Of a DNA stretch of 64,000 nt, positions 31,087 to 41,955 are shown piece after piece (within the stretch, counting starts at the first letter, position 1; each line of letters starts with the position of its first letter). The notes beneath the pieces were generated by a model, which saw only the letters and a list, made by a program, of their open reading frames with translations, did not search any database and was not told where the DNA came from. This DNA comes from Theocolax elegans (lineage: Eukaryota; Arthropoda; Insecta; Hymenoptera; Cerocephalidae), in contig CM047425.1 of assembly GCA_026168455.1 (NCBI GenBank), forward strand, positions 41,002,711-41,066,710, read 5' to 3'. Made by a program: the position numbers and the translations under genes.

Positions 31087-33204
31087 ATGGTACCGAAAAA
31101 ATCAAATATTCGGGGCGAACCAAAACCAGATAGGGGAAGGCACCCCGAAATAAAACCAAGTATGGATAGTGAGCTGAAAACAACACTACCCCAAGCGGGC
31201 ATGGCATTCCTGTCAAATCCCGCAACTGATTACGATCGGGTGAAAGCCCCGGTGGTCAGTGCTGGTCCCAAGGATTTTGGGGGGGACCAAACTCACACCG
31301 TCAAAATGGTAAATGCTGCGGAGGTTGGTTACTCGGCCTCTGTAGCATCTAATGCTACGTGTGACCTGCCCTCGTCTGGGATGTCGAGTGACGCTGACAG
31401 AGCTTTTCTCCGTCTGCGTGAGAAGGTAGATACCCTGGTGGAGTTTGTTCTTAATAAGAACAACATCCACAAAGAGCTGAAGAGTATGGCGAGAGCAACC
31501 AGCAGAGCTCTCAAAGAATACGCGCGAATGAACAGTGCTGTGTGTTCGACAGCGCCGAAAATTAAAATGGCGGATGCGCGTAGGGATGGAACGTGCCAAA
31601 CGTCGCCCATCTTCCGCGCTGAAGAGCGTCAAAGGAGGCCGGTGGAAAGGGAAAAGCCCTCACCACCTCAGCAACCCCCGGAGAAAAGGAAGAAGGGGTC
31701 GAAGCAGCCCAATAACAAAAATGGGCCAGCAGATGCTTCGCCATCCGTTCCTAAGACGAGTGGGAACCAGTCAAAAGTCCCTGACTGGGTCACAGTAGTG
31801 AAGAAGGACAAGAAGAAGAAGAAGATGAAGAACAGCCAGCCGAAGCAGCATGAACAGCAGAAACGTGCCAGCAAACCGGCCAAAGGCACGACAGAGCCTA
31901 AGGCCGGAGTAAGACCCCCACGCCCAGATGCCATCAAGATCAAGACACCTAGCGGGGGTTCTTTCTACGCTGACATTCTCCGGAAGGTCAAGGCTGCACC
32001 GGAGGTAAAGGCACTAGGAGAACGGGTTACGCGTATCAGGCGCACCAGGGCTGGAGAGCTCCTCCTCGAACTGGGGCGACCCGGAACGGAAACGGCGGAG
32101 CTGAGGACAGTGGTCTCGTCCACACTGAGTGGGTCAGCAGAGGTTCAGCTGCTGACTCACAAAGTGTCCATCACCATCAGGGACATGGACGAGTCCACAA
32201 CAACAACGGAGGTGGCCGCAGCGGAGCACACATCAAAAATGATTAAGGTGCTCCAAATAAACCTCAACCACTGCGCTGTGGCCCAGGACCTGCTGTCCCA
32301 GCTGGTCAGAGAGGAGAGAGCGGACGTAGCGATCATCAGCGAGGAGTTCCGGGATCTCGAGAAGTTGAACTGGGTAAGGGATGCCACGGGCAAGGCGGCC
32401 ATCTGGGTATGTGGAAATATACACATCTCCAGAAAGATGGTCGCCTCCCTTCCCAGCTTCACCTGGGTGGAGGTGGCGGGGGTACGCATGTACAGCTGCT
32501 ACTTCCCGCCCAGCGATTCCACCGAGGACTTTGCGAGATCTCTGGATGCAGTCGTCACCAGTGCTCGGTCCTCACGGCTACCGGTCGCAATCGGTGGGGA
32601 CTTTAATGCTTGGGCGACGGACTGGGGCAGCGCCAAGACCAACGAGCGTGGTCGCGCACTTCTCGAGGCGTTCGCTCTACTGGGGCTGGAGATCGCTAAC
32701 ACAGGGACAACCCCGACTTTCACCAAAGCCGGCAAGTCGTCCATAGTCGACCTCACCTTCGTCGATCCAAGATTGATGGGGGAAGGGGGACTCGGCTGGA
32801 AAGTTAGCGATCGTTACACGGGTAGTGACCACCAAGCACTCGTGTACCAGCTCCAGCTGACCAGCGGGAGGACAAAGAGAGCAGGAAGAGGTGCAAGAGA
32901 GAGATGGGCACCAGCCACGTTTGATCGTGAGACGTTCCTCTGCTCCATTGAGAGGGCAAAAGTAGAGGGAACCGCCGAAGAAAAAGCACGAGGCCTCACG
33001 AATGCCCTAACAGCGGCTTGCGATGCCTCTATGGCCGTGAAGTTTAACCCTCGCGGCCGCCCACCGATAATCTGGTGGAGTGAGGACATCGCAGAAAAGA
33101 GACGTGAGTGCCTGCGTGCCAGAAGGCTGCACCAAAGAGCGAGGGGAACACCGCGGTTCCAAGATCATTCCGCAGAATACGAACAAAAGCGGAGGGATCT
33201 CTAG
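31087..33204 (+). pseudogene. LINE ORF1 fused to ORF2 endonuclease
   Basis: A 705-codon open frame. Residues 1 to about 380 look like an R1-type ORF1 product: a hydrophilic, Lys/Pro-rich N-terminus, then an ordered block with RVTRIRRTRAGELLLEL. From residue 385 (Met at 32239, KVLQINLNHC) the protein is the ORF2 apurinic-like endonuclease, with GGDFNAWATDW, TFTKAGKSSIVDLTF and GSDHQALVY as catalytic and structural motifs. The CCHC knuckles that normally end ORF1 are absent, so a deletion has probably joined the two ORFs in frame. The frame fails at 33204, before the RT. Confidence 0.75.
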
Positions 33205-34559
33205 GTGCCAAGAGAAGGTGTTGCCGGGAGCTCTGTGAGGAGGTGGACCACGACCCCTGGGGCAGACCGTATAAAACGGTTATGAATAAGATCAACCCCG
33301 GGGGCGCTGTTGCACCCACCGACCCAGTTTTTCTGAAAGAAGTCGTCCGCCACCTGTTTCCAGAACATCGGAAAAGGGCAGCAAAGACGGGCCTGATGGC
33401 CACCATTGGTGCAGCCGAGTCGCCAGACATTAGTGAAGCCGAGCTGAGGATGGCCGCTAAAGGTATTTCCGTACGTAAAGCTCCAGGGCCGGACGGAATA
33501 CCTGGTCTGGCCGTCAAGACAGCGGCGATGAGTGCTCCGGGCTTGTTCCTGGACGCATTCAACGCATGCATAAGAGAAGGTTGCTTCCCGGCCCAGTGGA
33601 AGACGCAGAGGCTGGTACTCCTACCGAAGGGAAACAAACCCCCGGAGGAGCCATCATCTTACCGCCCGCTCTGTCTATTGGATATAGTCGGGAAGCTCCT
33701 GGAGCGGGTGATCTGCGCCAGGCTCGCAGCGGCCATCGGTCGGGCCGGAGACCTCTCCGACAACCAGTTCGGCTTCCGAAAGGGTCGATCGACGATGGAC
33801 GCTGTAGGCAGAGTTGTTGGTATAGCCACAAACGCCATCAATGCTGGTCAGAGTGCAAGGCGGATGTGTGCCATCATCACCTTGGACATCCGGAATGCCT
33901 TCAACTCTGCCAGATGGGACGACATCATGCTGTCCCTGCAGCACTTCCAAGTGCCACTCTATCTCAGGGAGGTCACCTTGAGTTACCTGACTGACCGTAC
34001 TCTGCTCTACGACACCGACGACGGTGTGCATTCCCACAACATCACGGGAGGCGTGCCGCAGGGTTCGGTCATTGGGCCCCTACTCTGGAACGCTGTCTAT
34101 GATGGCCTGCTTAGGCAGCAATTTCCGGAGGGAGTCTCGATGGTGGCTTTCGCGGACGACGTGGCGCTAGTGGTGGTCGCAAAGAGTGTCGAAGACATCG
34201 AATATCTCGGAGACGTCTCTATAGAAGTGATCGCCACTTGGTTGAGTGACCACGGACTTAGTCTGGCGGCGGAAAAAACGGAGGCGGTGCTCATCTCTCG
34301 CACAAAAAAGGAGAGGAACGCCACTTACGGACGGATACGGTCGGTGAAAACGTTGAAGTATTTAGGGGTCACACTAGACGCGCGGCTGTCGTTCAAACAC
34401 CATCTCGCGAACGCAGGCTCAAAGGCGACAAAGGTGGCCCGTGCGCTGGCGGGCATCATGCCCAACATCGGGGGACCCCAGCAACCGCGAAGGTCTCTCC
34501 TTGCCTCGGTGGTGAGCTCCGTAATTTTATACGGAGCTCCTATTTGGCTGATGCCCTGA
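33108..34559 (+). pseudogene. LINE ORF2 reverse transcriptase region
   Basis: A second frame that takes over near 33200. It contains linker sequence, then the RT: KAPGPDGIPG, RPLCLLDIVGKLLERV, DNQFGFRKGRSTMDA, GVPQGSVIGPLLWN and the catalytic FADDVAL (F/Y-A-D-D). The catalytic aspartates are intact, but the frame stops at 34557-34559 and continues in another frame downstream. Confidence 0.85.
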
Positions 34560-35220
34560 ACAGGCACAAGAGCTTTGGTGCTCCGTGCCAGAGAGCCTGC
34601 AGGATAGCTGCGCTAAGGGTGGCCCGGGCGTACCGAACCGTATCCGACATTGCGCTCTCGGTGGTCGAGGGGACCGCCCCTTCGACCTCATGGCAGCCGA
34701 GAGAGCTGAAAGACACCGTGAGGGTGGGCGACGCCTAGAAGAGAACCGCTGCCACAACCCATGGTCATTGCGGACCGTAGAGGAGTGGCAGCGGAGATGG
34801 GACTCAGCCAGGGACGGCCGCTGGACCCACCGCATCATCCCGGGGATCCGGGAGTGGGCGAGCAGGAAACACGGCTTCGTCAGTGTCCAGCTTACCCAGG
34901 TGTTGACCGGGCACGGTTGCTTCCGTAGTTACCTATTTCGTATAGGGGTCTACGGCAGCGCAGAGTGCCCGGCTTGTCCAGGGGTGGACGAAGACGTGGA
35001 ACACGTCCTCCTACGGTGTCCTCGTTTCAGGGAGGAACGGGACCAATTTCAAATCACTTGGAGCGGTCCCCTGAGGGCATCGGGGCATGCCTGCTTGACT
35101 CCCAGGAGGGATGGAACGCGGTGGTAACCCTCTGTACGTCCGTAGTGGACAGGCTAGGTCTCATCAGAAGAGAAGAGGAGAGAAGAGTTGCGACAGCAAC
35201 ATTAGTGGGCTAACCTAGCC
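34560..35220 (+). pseudogene. LINE ORF2 C-terminal region
   Basis: The C-terminal part of ORF2 spread over two further frames. It shows RTVEEWQRRWD and the Cys/His motif (CPACPG...EHVLLRCPRF) that ends R1-clade ORF2 proteins. The 3' untranslated region follows to the poly(A) run near 35400. Confidence 0.7.
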
Positions 35221-35409
35221 GTTGCCTCCCCCTGCTAAGTAATGCCTTGCGGCGGTTTCCGCGGGGGAATAAAGGTAAGAAAAGAGGTGGAGTTTTAGTG
35301 GATATGCCTATCGACACCCCTCGATAGGAGAGTCCCACACACGGGGAGTCTCGCATGGCTCCAGTCATGGTGCATTAAGCATTTCTCCACCTCTTCGGAA
35401 AAAAAAAAA

Positions 35410-35426
<17 letters not shown>

Positions 35427-35440
<14 letters not shown>

Positions 35441-36661
35441 CTTATATATATGACATACATATATACATCATATATATGACATATATATAACATATAAATG
35501 ACATATATATATAACATATATATATAACATATATATGACATATATATATATATATATATTTATCCCAATAGGGGTTTATGCAGCCCAAGAAAGAGAGGGA
35601 AGATGCTTACTTTAGCACGTGCGAGAGAGACCTTCGGGGTTATGCAGCCCGGGCTGCATAAACCTGCCATACTCCCAGTGGGTGTAAGGGAGATAGGGTT
35701 ATTGGACAGTAACACGTCGGGCTGCATAACACCCGGTGGGGAAATATATATATGTTGAATTCTGAATTCTTAGACACGGCGGCGGCGGCGGCGGCGAAAT
35801 ATTTATATATTATAGAGAGATATAACATATATATATATATATATATATGACATATATATGACATATATATATATAACATATATATAAAACATATATATAT
35901 ATATATATGTTGAATGCTGAATTCTTAGACACGGCGGCGGCGAAATATTTATGTACTATAGAGATATATATCTGTATCTCTTTGCGGCCACTTCTTAAAC
36001 AACTTGCTAACAGTTTTTACCTCTGTAGGCGTTCTCTCACGGGATGGAAAAAATTTCGTCTCTTTCTATCTTTCGCATCTCCTATGACGCTATCTCTTTT
36101 TGTTGCCATCGAATGAAAAAGAAAGTGGAAATAGCAAAAATTCGAGAATCGGAATTCAGCAAGCAACTTTAATAACATCGAATTTCTCCACTATGCACTT
36201 ATGAATTCAAACCGGATTTATTGTAAAGTGAAAACTTATATAAAAAATAGATGTGAGATTTGTAATTGCATAAATATATAGTATAATTTTAAATGTACGA
36301 AAATATAAAAAATCTGAGGGGTTAGTTAGCTGTATAATAAGGGCTTACGCGCCTGCATACTTGCGTGCAGGCGCTATCGCGCCTTTTGATAGTTTATTAA
36401 TTATTTATTTTCTCTTTTAAATAATATTTAATAGTAACTTTATTTATTTAAGATAGAATTATATGCAACGCTTCATTAACGTAGCACTATAAGAAATTTT
36501 CGTTAACAATGCATTATGTGGAATTTCATTTTCAAATAGCTTTTTATGCAATAGCATTTTGAGATAGAATTATTTGAAATAGCACAGTATGAAAATTTTT
36601 TTGAATATAGTAATATTAGATTAATAATAATAATAATAGTAATATTATTAATATTAATATT
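35427..36661. repeat. (AC)n/(TA)n repeats, palindromes and (CGG)n blocks
   Basis: The (AC)n target flank is followed by a long TA-rich microsatellite (to about 35560 and again at 35820-35905). A block at 35570-35740 has inverted copies of GGTTTATGCAGCCC, including the perfect 22-bp palindrome centred near 35652. Two similar blocks, 35753-35823 and 35907-35960, each contain TGAATTCTTAGACACGGCGG followed by GAAATATTTAT. A hairpin GCGCCTGCA...TGCAGGCGC lies near 36349-36375. No gene is seen. Confidence 0.6.
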
Positions 36662-37139
36662 ATTAGTTGAAGTTACAAATGAAATTTATAAAAAAATAAG
36701 AGAAAATAACTATAAAGTGTTCCTTGGATTTCAATACTGTAAAATATACGATATAATAAATACAAGACCATGTTTGAAGTGTGGAAGATTTGGACATAAT
36801 AGTTACAAGTGCTTAAATGAAAAAATTTGTTTAAAGTGTTCAGGTCATTATACAATTGAATGTACACAAACAGATAATCTAAATTGTGTAAATTGTACGT
36901 TTCATAACCAAAAATATAAAATGAATTACGACTGCAAACACGTGGTTAATGATAGCATGTGCTGCCAAGTGTTGAAAAATAGAATCAAGAAGGAATTAGG
37001 AAACACGGATTATCCTATGAGTCCGATAATACCAAGATATATCGGTAATATAGAGATCTTTCAAAATGTAACTAAGAAGAAAAGTATTTTGAAATCAAGA
37101 ACATTAACATCGATTTCATCATTGACTTCTAATAAATAA
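36662..37139 (+). pseudogene. LINE ORF1, C-terminal part with zinc knuckles
   Basis: An open frame without its 5' end. It contains two CCHC-type knuckles (CLKCGRFGHNSYKC and CLKCSGHYTIEC) and a further Cys-rich stretch. These bind nucleic acid and assist reverse transcription. The intact ORF2 start lies 39 bases downstream. Confidence 0.65.
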
Positions 37140-37177
37140 TATTTAAGTAAATTTAAGAAATTCTATATAAGTAAAAG

Positions 37178-39937
37178 ATGGATAACTTTAATATTATTGA
37201 TAACATAATTAATTGTAACGTATTAAAAGAAATTATCGTCAGCGATATCGACACTCTTAACAAATTTGCCAATTCAAATAAGAATTTTATACTTTATGTT
37301 AATATACGAAGTTTGAATGCTAATTTCAATAAATTGGAAATTTTGATTAATCGTCTTGAAATTAAACCATTTATGGTCATTTGCGTAGAAACTTGGTCAC
37401 TTCAATATTATAAATATTTTAGTTTAAAAGGTTACAAAATTTATTATAACAATAGTCAAATTAATAGAGCAGATGGAGTTGTTGTTTATATGGCTGAAGA
37501 TATAACTGAGAATACAGACATTATTCAAATAGATAATTTAAGAATGTTGAATACAAACATAACCTCTAATCTTGAAAGAACCATCGAAATCACTTCTTTA
37601 TATAGATCGCATGATATTCATAAAGTAGAATTCTTAATGAGTATAAAAGAACTATTAAAATTAAAGAAAAATGTTGCTAATCATATTATTGTTGGAGATT
37701 TCAATATAGACATCTCTAGTCATGATAACATTAGTCAGGAATTTTTAAATAATTTTCTTGAATATGGGTACATATTATGTTTTCAAACTGGAACAAGATT
37801 AGCAAATACTAACACAATGGGTTCATGTATAGATAACTTCTTTATTAAAAATAGTAATGTAAATTTTAAGGCAGCTAAATTAACTGATTCATTTACGGAT
37901 CACTTTCCATTATTTTTATCAATAAAAAATATAAAACATAGTGGGAACTATAAAATGCGATCAATAATTCGTTATGATAAACTTAATAAAATTGCTAAAA
38001 AACTTAATTGGAATCAGATATTATTAATGAAAGATCCATCATTGGCAATTAATTGTTTGATTGATAATATAAAGGAATGTATTAATAGTGCAACATTTAG
38101 AATTAATAATAAAAAATCAGATAAATTGAAACCAAGAAAATCTTGGATTACTAAGGGAATTATTGTTTCATGTAATAGAAAAGAAATGCTTTATAGAATA
38201 TGGATGATGGATGTAAACAATTTTAATAACAGGATGGAATATAAAAATTATGATAAAGTGCTAAACACAGTAATTAAAGATGCAAAAATTAAATATGAAT
38301 ATGATGTGATTAAAAAAGCTATTAATAAACCAAAAAATTTATGGAATATAGTAAATCAAAAACTAGGTAAAAATACTAAAAAACAAGAGAAAATTACTGC
38401 TATCCTTGATAAATATAAAAATAGAATAACGAATACAGAGGATATTGCTAATGTTATGAATAATTACTTTACTGACATTGGTATTGAATTAAGAAATAAA
38501 ATTCTTGAAATTGATAGTGTCGATATCCGGTTGCCTGATTTCAATGAAAAAACTATATTTATGATTCCGACAGATCCGATAGAAGTTTATAATATAATAA
38601 ATGATTTTGAAACAAAAAATGGTGGTTCGGATAAAATCGACACTAGGACATTGAAGTCACTAATTAAATATATTTTGGATCCATTAGTTCATATTTTTAA
38701 TTTATGCATAGAAAAATCTGTTTGGCCTGAATCACTTAAAAACGCAATGATTATACCAATTCATAAAAATGGTAGTAAGAAGAAAATTGAAAATTATAGA
38801 CCAATTTCACTAATTTCTAATTTAGCAAAAATTTTAGAAAAAATAATATATATAAGGATCTGTAAATTTTTCAAAGAGTGTAACATATTCTCAAAGAATC
38901 AATTTGGATTTATATAAAATAGAGGCACTAATGATGCCCTACAGAAAATAACCAATAAAATTTATAATAACTTGGACAACAGTAAACCTTTGGCTATAGC
39001 ATTTCTAGACTTGGCGAAGGCTTTTGATACGGTAGATCATAACATATTACTGAATAAACTTTACAATTACGGAATTAGAGGTAATGCACATAAATTAATG
39101 TTTTCATATCTTACTAATAGACAACAGATAGTAAGAATTGATGATACTGTAAGCCATAATAATATTGTTAAAACAGGCGTTCCTCAAGGAACTAAACTTG
39201 GACCTTTGCTTTTTATAATATATGTAAACGACATGTTAAAAGAAAATATAATTTCATATGCAGGTGATACAGCATTAATTGTTACCGAAGATACTTGGGA
39301 AAAAGTTAAAAATAAGATGAATATTGAATTGAACTGGATTGCAAATTGGTTAGCCTTAAACAAGTTATCTTTAAATATAGAAAAGTCAACATATATTACA
39401 TTTGGAAATTATATAGATAGCGTTCCAGATTATGAAAATGATAATTATGATATCCAAATTAATAACAATAAGCTAAAAAGAGTGAAAAATACCAAATATC
39501 TAGGCTTAATATTTGATTATAGAATGAATTGGTGTTTACATATAGAATATTTAGTTAATAAAACTAAGTACCTAATTTTCATTTTTCATAAACTTGCAAA
39601 TTATATGAATATAACAACACTTAAAATGTTATATTATGCACTGTTCAATAGTGTTATTAGTTATGGTATTATTGCATGGGGTGGTGCGTATATGAATAGT
39701 ATAAGTTTGCTGCATAATTTACAAAAGAAAATATTAAAAATGATAAATAAAAATAAATTTATAACTAAAGATTACCCGTTAAATATAGAACAACTATATG
39801 CGTTAAATTGTTTATCATATCATTATAATTTAAGTAATTTGTTTATGTCTTCGAACAGTATAACTAGAAATAAGAATCTACCTATTCCAAGATTCAAAAA
39901 AACTGTTAGCAAAAAAATCGTTATATCAAAGCTATAG
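37178..39937 (+). pseudogene. LINE ORF2: endonuclease and reverse transcriptase, disabled
   Basis: From 37178 the frame encodes an APE-type endonuclease (YVNIRSLNANF, CVETW, VGDFNID) and then the RT. TAA at 38915-38917 interrupts it within the FGF...RGTND block, and the same frame resumes and runs to 39937. The RT has FLDLAKAFDTVDH and GVPQGTKLGPLLF. The catalytic box reads SYAGDTA where Y-A-D-D is expected, so one catalytic aspartate is replaced by glycine. Two independent lesions make this copy inactive. Confidence 0.8.
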
Positions 39938-40512
39938 GTTTGTTTAATATGCTACCAATTAGTCTAAAATAATTAAATAAGAAAAACAAAAAGATAAAAT
40001 TGAAAGACTGGATAGTTAATAATATTTAAAAAATCTATACAAATTTTATTTATAAATTGAATCTTAATTATGATTGTTTTGTTTAATGTTGCCTTTATGA
40101 TTTTATGAGTTTAGTAGCCTCTTTATGGATGTTATATATTATATATTGAAGGAATTTAACTGTCATTTTAGTATGTAAGTATTATGTAATTTTAGTATAT
40201 AAGTCTTAGATATTTTAGTATCTTGCCAGTTCCACCAACAGATATGTGCATTTTATCTCTTTGGGGAATTCTATGTAATTCTAAGGAATTCTATGTATTT
40301 CTGATACTGGTTAATAAATAAATAAATAAATAAAAGATCTAATTTATTGTCAACTATTATTTTTTTACTCTTTACCTTTTCGTAATTTTTGTACTTGAGT
40401 TATCCCTATTATTTATTTGTTTATCAATAGTTTATTATCCTAATAGTAATTATTTTCTGCAGCAAAGATTCTTATTTTAGCATATATTACGTATTTACAT
40501 ACTTGTAAATAC
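39938..40512. other. LINE 3' end and residual hAT sequence
   Basis: The LINE's 3' untranslated region runs to the (TAAA)n tail at 40313-40336. From 40337 to 40512 is AT-rich sequence that is probably the hAT interior, since the next element inserted at 40513 and hAT sequence resumes on its far side. Confidence 0.5.
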
Positions 40513-41544
40513 TGTAACGTGGTATTCGCGCACCCGATCTAATTTAATTAATTTTAATAATTAGAATTAATCGTTGGGCCGCGTTGCCCAATACCGCGCA
40601 CACAATTAATTTATTTATCCGCGAACTGCGGGCTGTCGCCAGGAACACGAGTTCGCTGGGACGATCGGTATGGAGGATTCGGGCGATCCTCCTTGCCTCG
40701 ACACGATTGATAAAAATTAAAGGATGTCGGCGGGAGCGGGGAGAATAAAATAAACACTCTAAATTAAAATAAAAAAAATTAATAAAACATTTATTAATTT
40801 GAATTTAACAATTGGCCATCCAGGCCGTGTGCCGCGACAATGTTACTTCGCGCGGGCGGAAATATCGGGAGCCAACCGGATCGAGATCCTCGCCTGCGGT
40901 TGACTCTTCCGATCTCCGCTATTCGGGTACCGGCGTACCCGAATACACTCCCGATGTACACACTCTCATACACTCGGGGGAAAGGGGGGAACGCACGGTA
41001 ATATAAGCACAACTTACCGGGGTGCGCCCCGTGGATGGCCCAGCCGATCCTTGTCCCTGTGTCCTCCTGGGCAACGGAGGACCGACGTCGGCTGCGGTGG
41101 TGGAAGGCGGCCCTGTGCCGCGGCGAGTGCCTCGCGAACCGCGTCCGCACTCACACCAACACTCCCGTCCTTAACACACACCAGAAATCACTCGCGGCTC
41201 ACTCACGAGGATGTCCGGATACCCGATGGCTTTTGCGCCTCACGCGCCTTATTAGCCAGAAAAACTCTCGATCGGTCCGGATTTATTTCGTCCGCCTCGA
41301 GCGGCGGATCGGGACATACTGATTAGGCAATCGCCTAATTTTCGAAAAAGGGATGAGAGTGGGGAACACACACACACTCGCGCTCTCATCCCTACGTACC
41401 ATTGCGCGCGTAATTGTACACTTTGATCGACGTAAACAAATGTCGTCGGTTGGCCTTGACATACGAAAGGCTCCGACGACTTACAATTCGACAATTTAAA
41501 TACTCTATTCGTCGTGAATAGATTGTGTGACGATTTCCGTCACA
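40513..41544 (-). repeat. Element B 3' LTR
   Basis: Nearly identical to 50283-51315. It is GC-rich in its middle, with a TSS-like region that I cannot place exactly. The open frames across it (for example 40794-41150) repeat in the other LTR and are not supported as genes. Confidence 0.92.
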
Positions 41545-41955
41545 AAGCCCCCCCCTAGACTCCACTTCCCTCGGGAAGGCCGAGTCGAAAGAAAGGCACA
41601 ATCTATCCACGACTGCGCGCTGTACGCTTCTCTTCTAATCTTCAATTGGAGGCTGCTTCAAAGATTCTTTGTGCTTCGTATGATATTGACGTGGCATACA
41701 GTCACCAGGCCCAGCCTTCGCTGACTGTTCTCACGTACGCCGATACGTTTTCCCTACTGCTTTACATGGCAACCCGAGGTGGTACATATCTCTCCACAAC
41801 GTATATGTGTACCTCGGTCCGTTTCCGACCAGACTCTTCTAGTCTCAGAACTACTGGAAATAGTACTTCTTCAACTTTAAAGGATCTGTCATACTTTAGT
41901 GCCACTTTAGCGGACATGCCTTACGCACCTTAGGAAAATGTACGGCCAATTTAAA
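41545..41955 (-). other. Element B polypurine tract and 3' untranslated remnant
   Basis: Directly beside the LTR the minus strand reads a G run (CTAGGGGGGGGCTT), the polypurine tract. The remaining 390 bases show no integrase motif in any minus-strand frame, so the integrase core seems to have been deleted between here and 41956. Confidence 0.7.

Larger units (their letters stand above)
31013..35426 (+). mobile_element. R1-clade non-LTR retrotransposon in an (AC)n target
   Basis: The element is bounded by (AC)n on both sides and ends in a poly(A) run (35399-35426). It encodes an R1-like ORF1 product, an APE endonuclease, a reverse transcriptase and a terminal Cys/His motif. R1-clade families Waldo and Mino are known to target ACAY or (AC)n repeats, and this copy fits that habit. 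At least three frame disruptions and a probable internal deletion show it is dead. It is much more GC-rich than its surroundings. Confidence 0.85.
36662..40336 (+). mobile_element. CR1/L2-like non-LTR retrotransposon, 5'-truncated
   Basis: The end of ORF1, an ORF2 with endonuclease and RT, and a 3' (TAAA)n tail at 40313-40336. The tail type and RT motifs suit the CR1/L2 group of the Jockey superfamily. The 5' end is lost next to a TAA-type microsatellite near 36610-36660. It is AT-rich, unlike the R1-type LINE beside it. Confidence 0.75.

Noticed and set aside
30776..31225. Cys/Val- and Thr/His-rich ORFs over 30776-31225
   Set aside because: They are translations of the (AC)n microsatellite.
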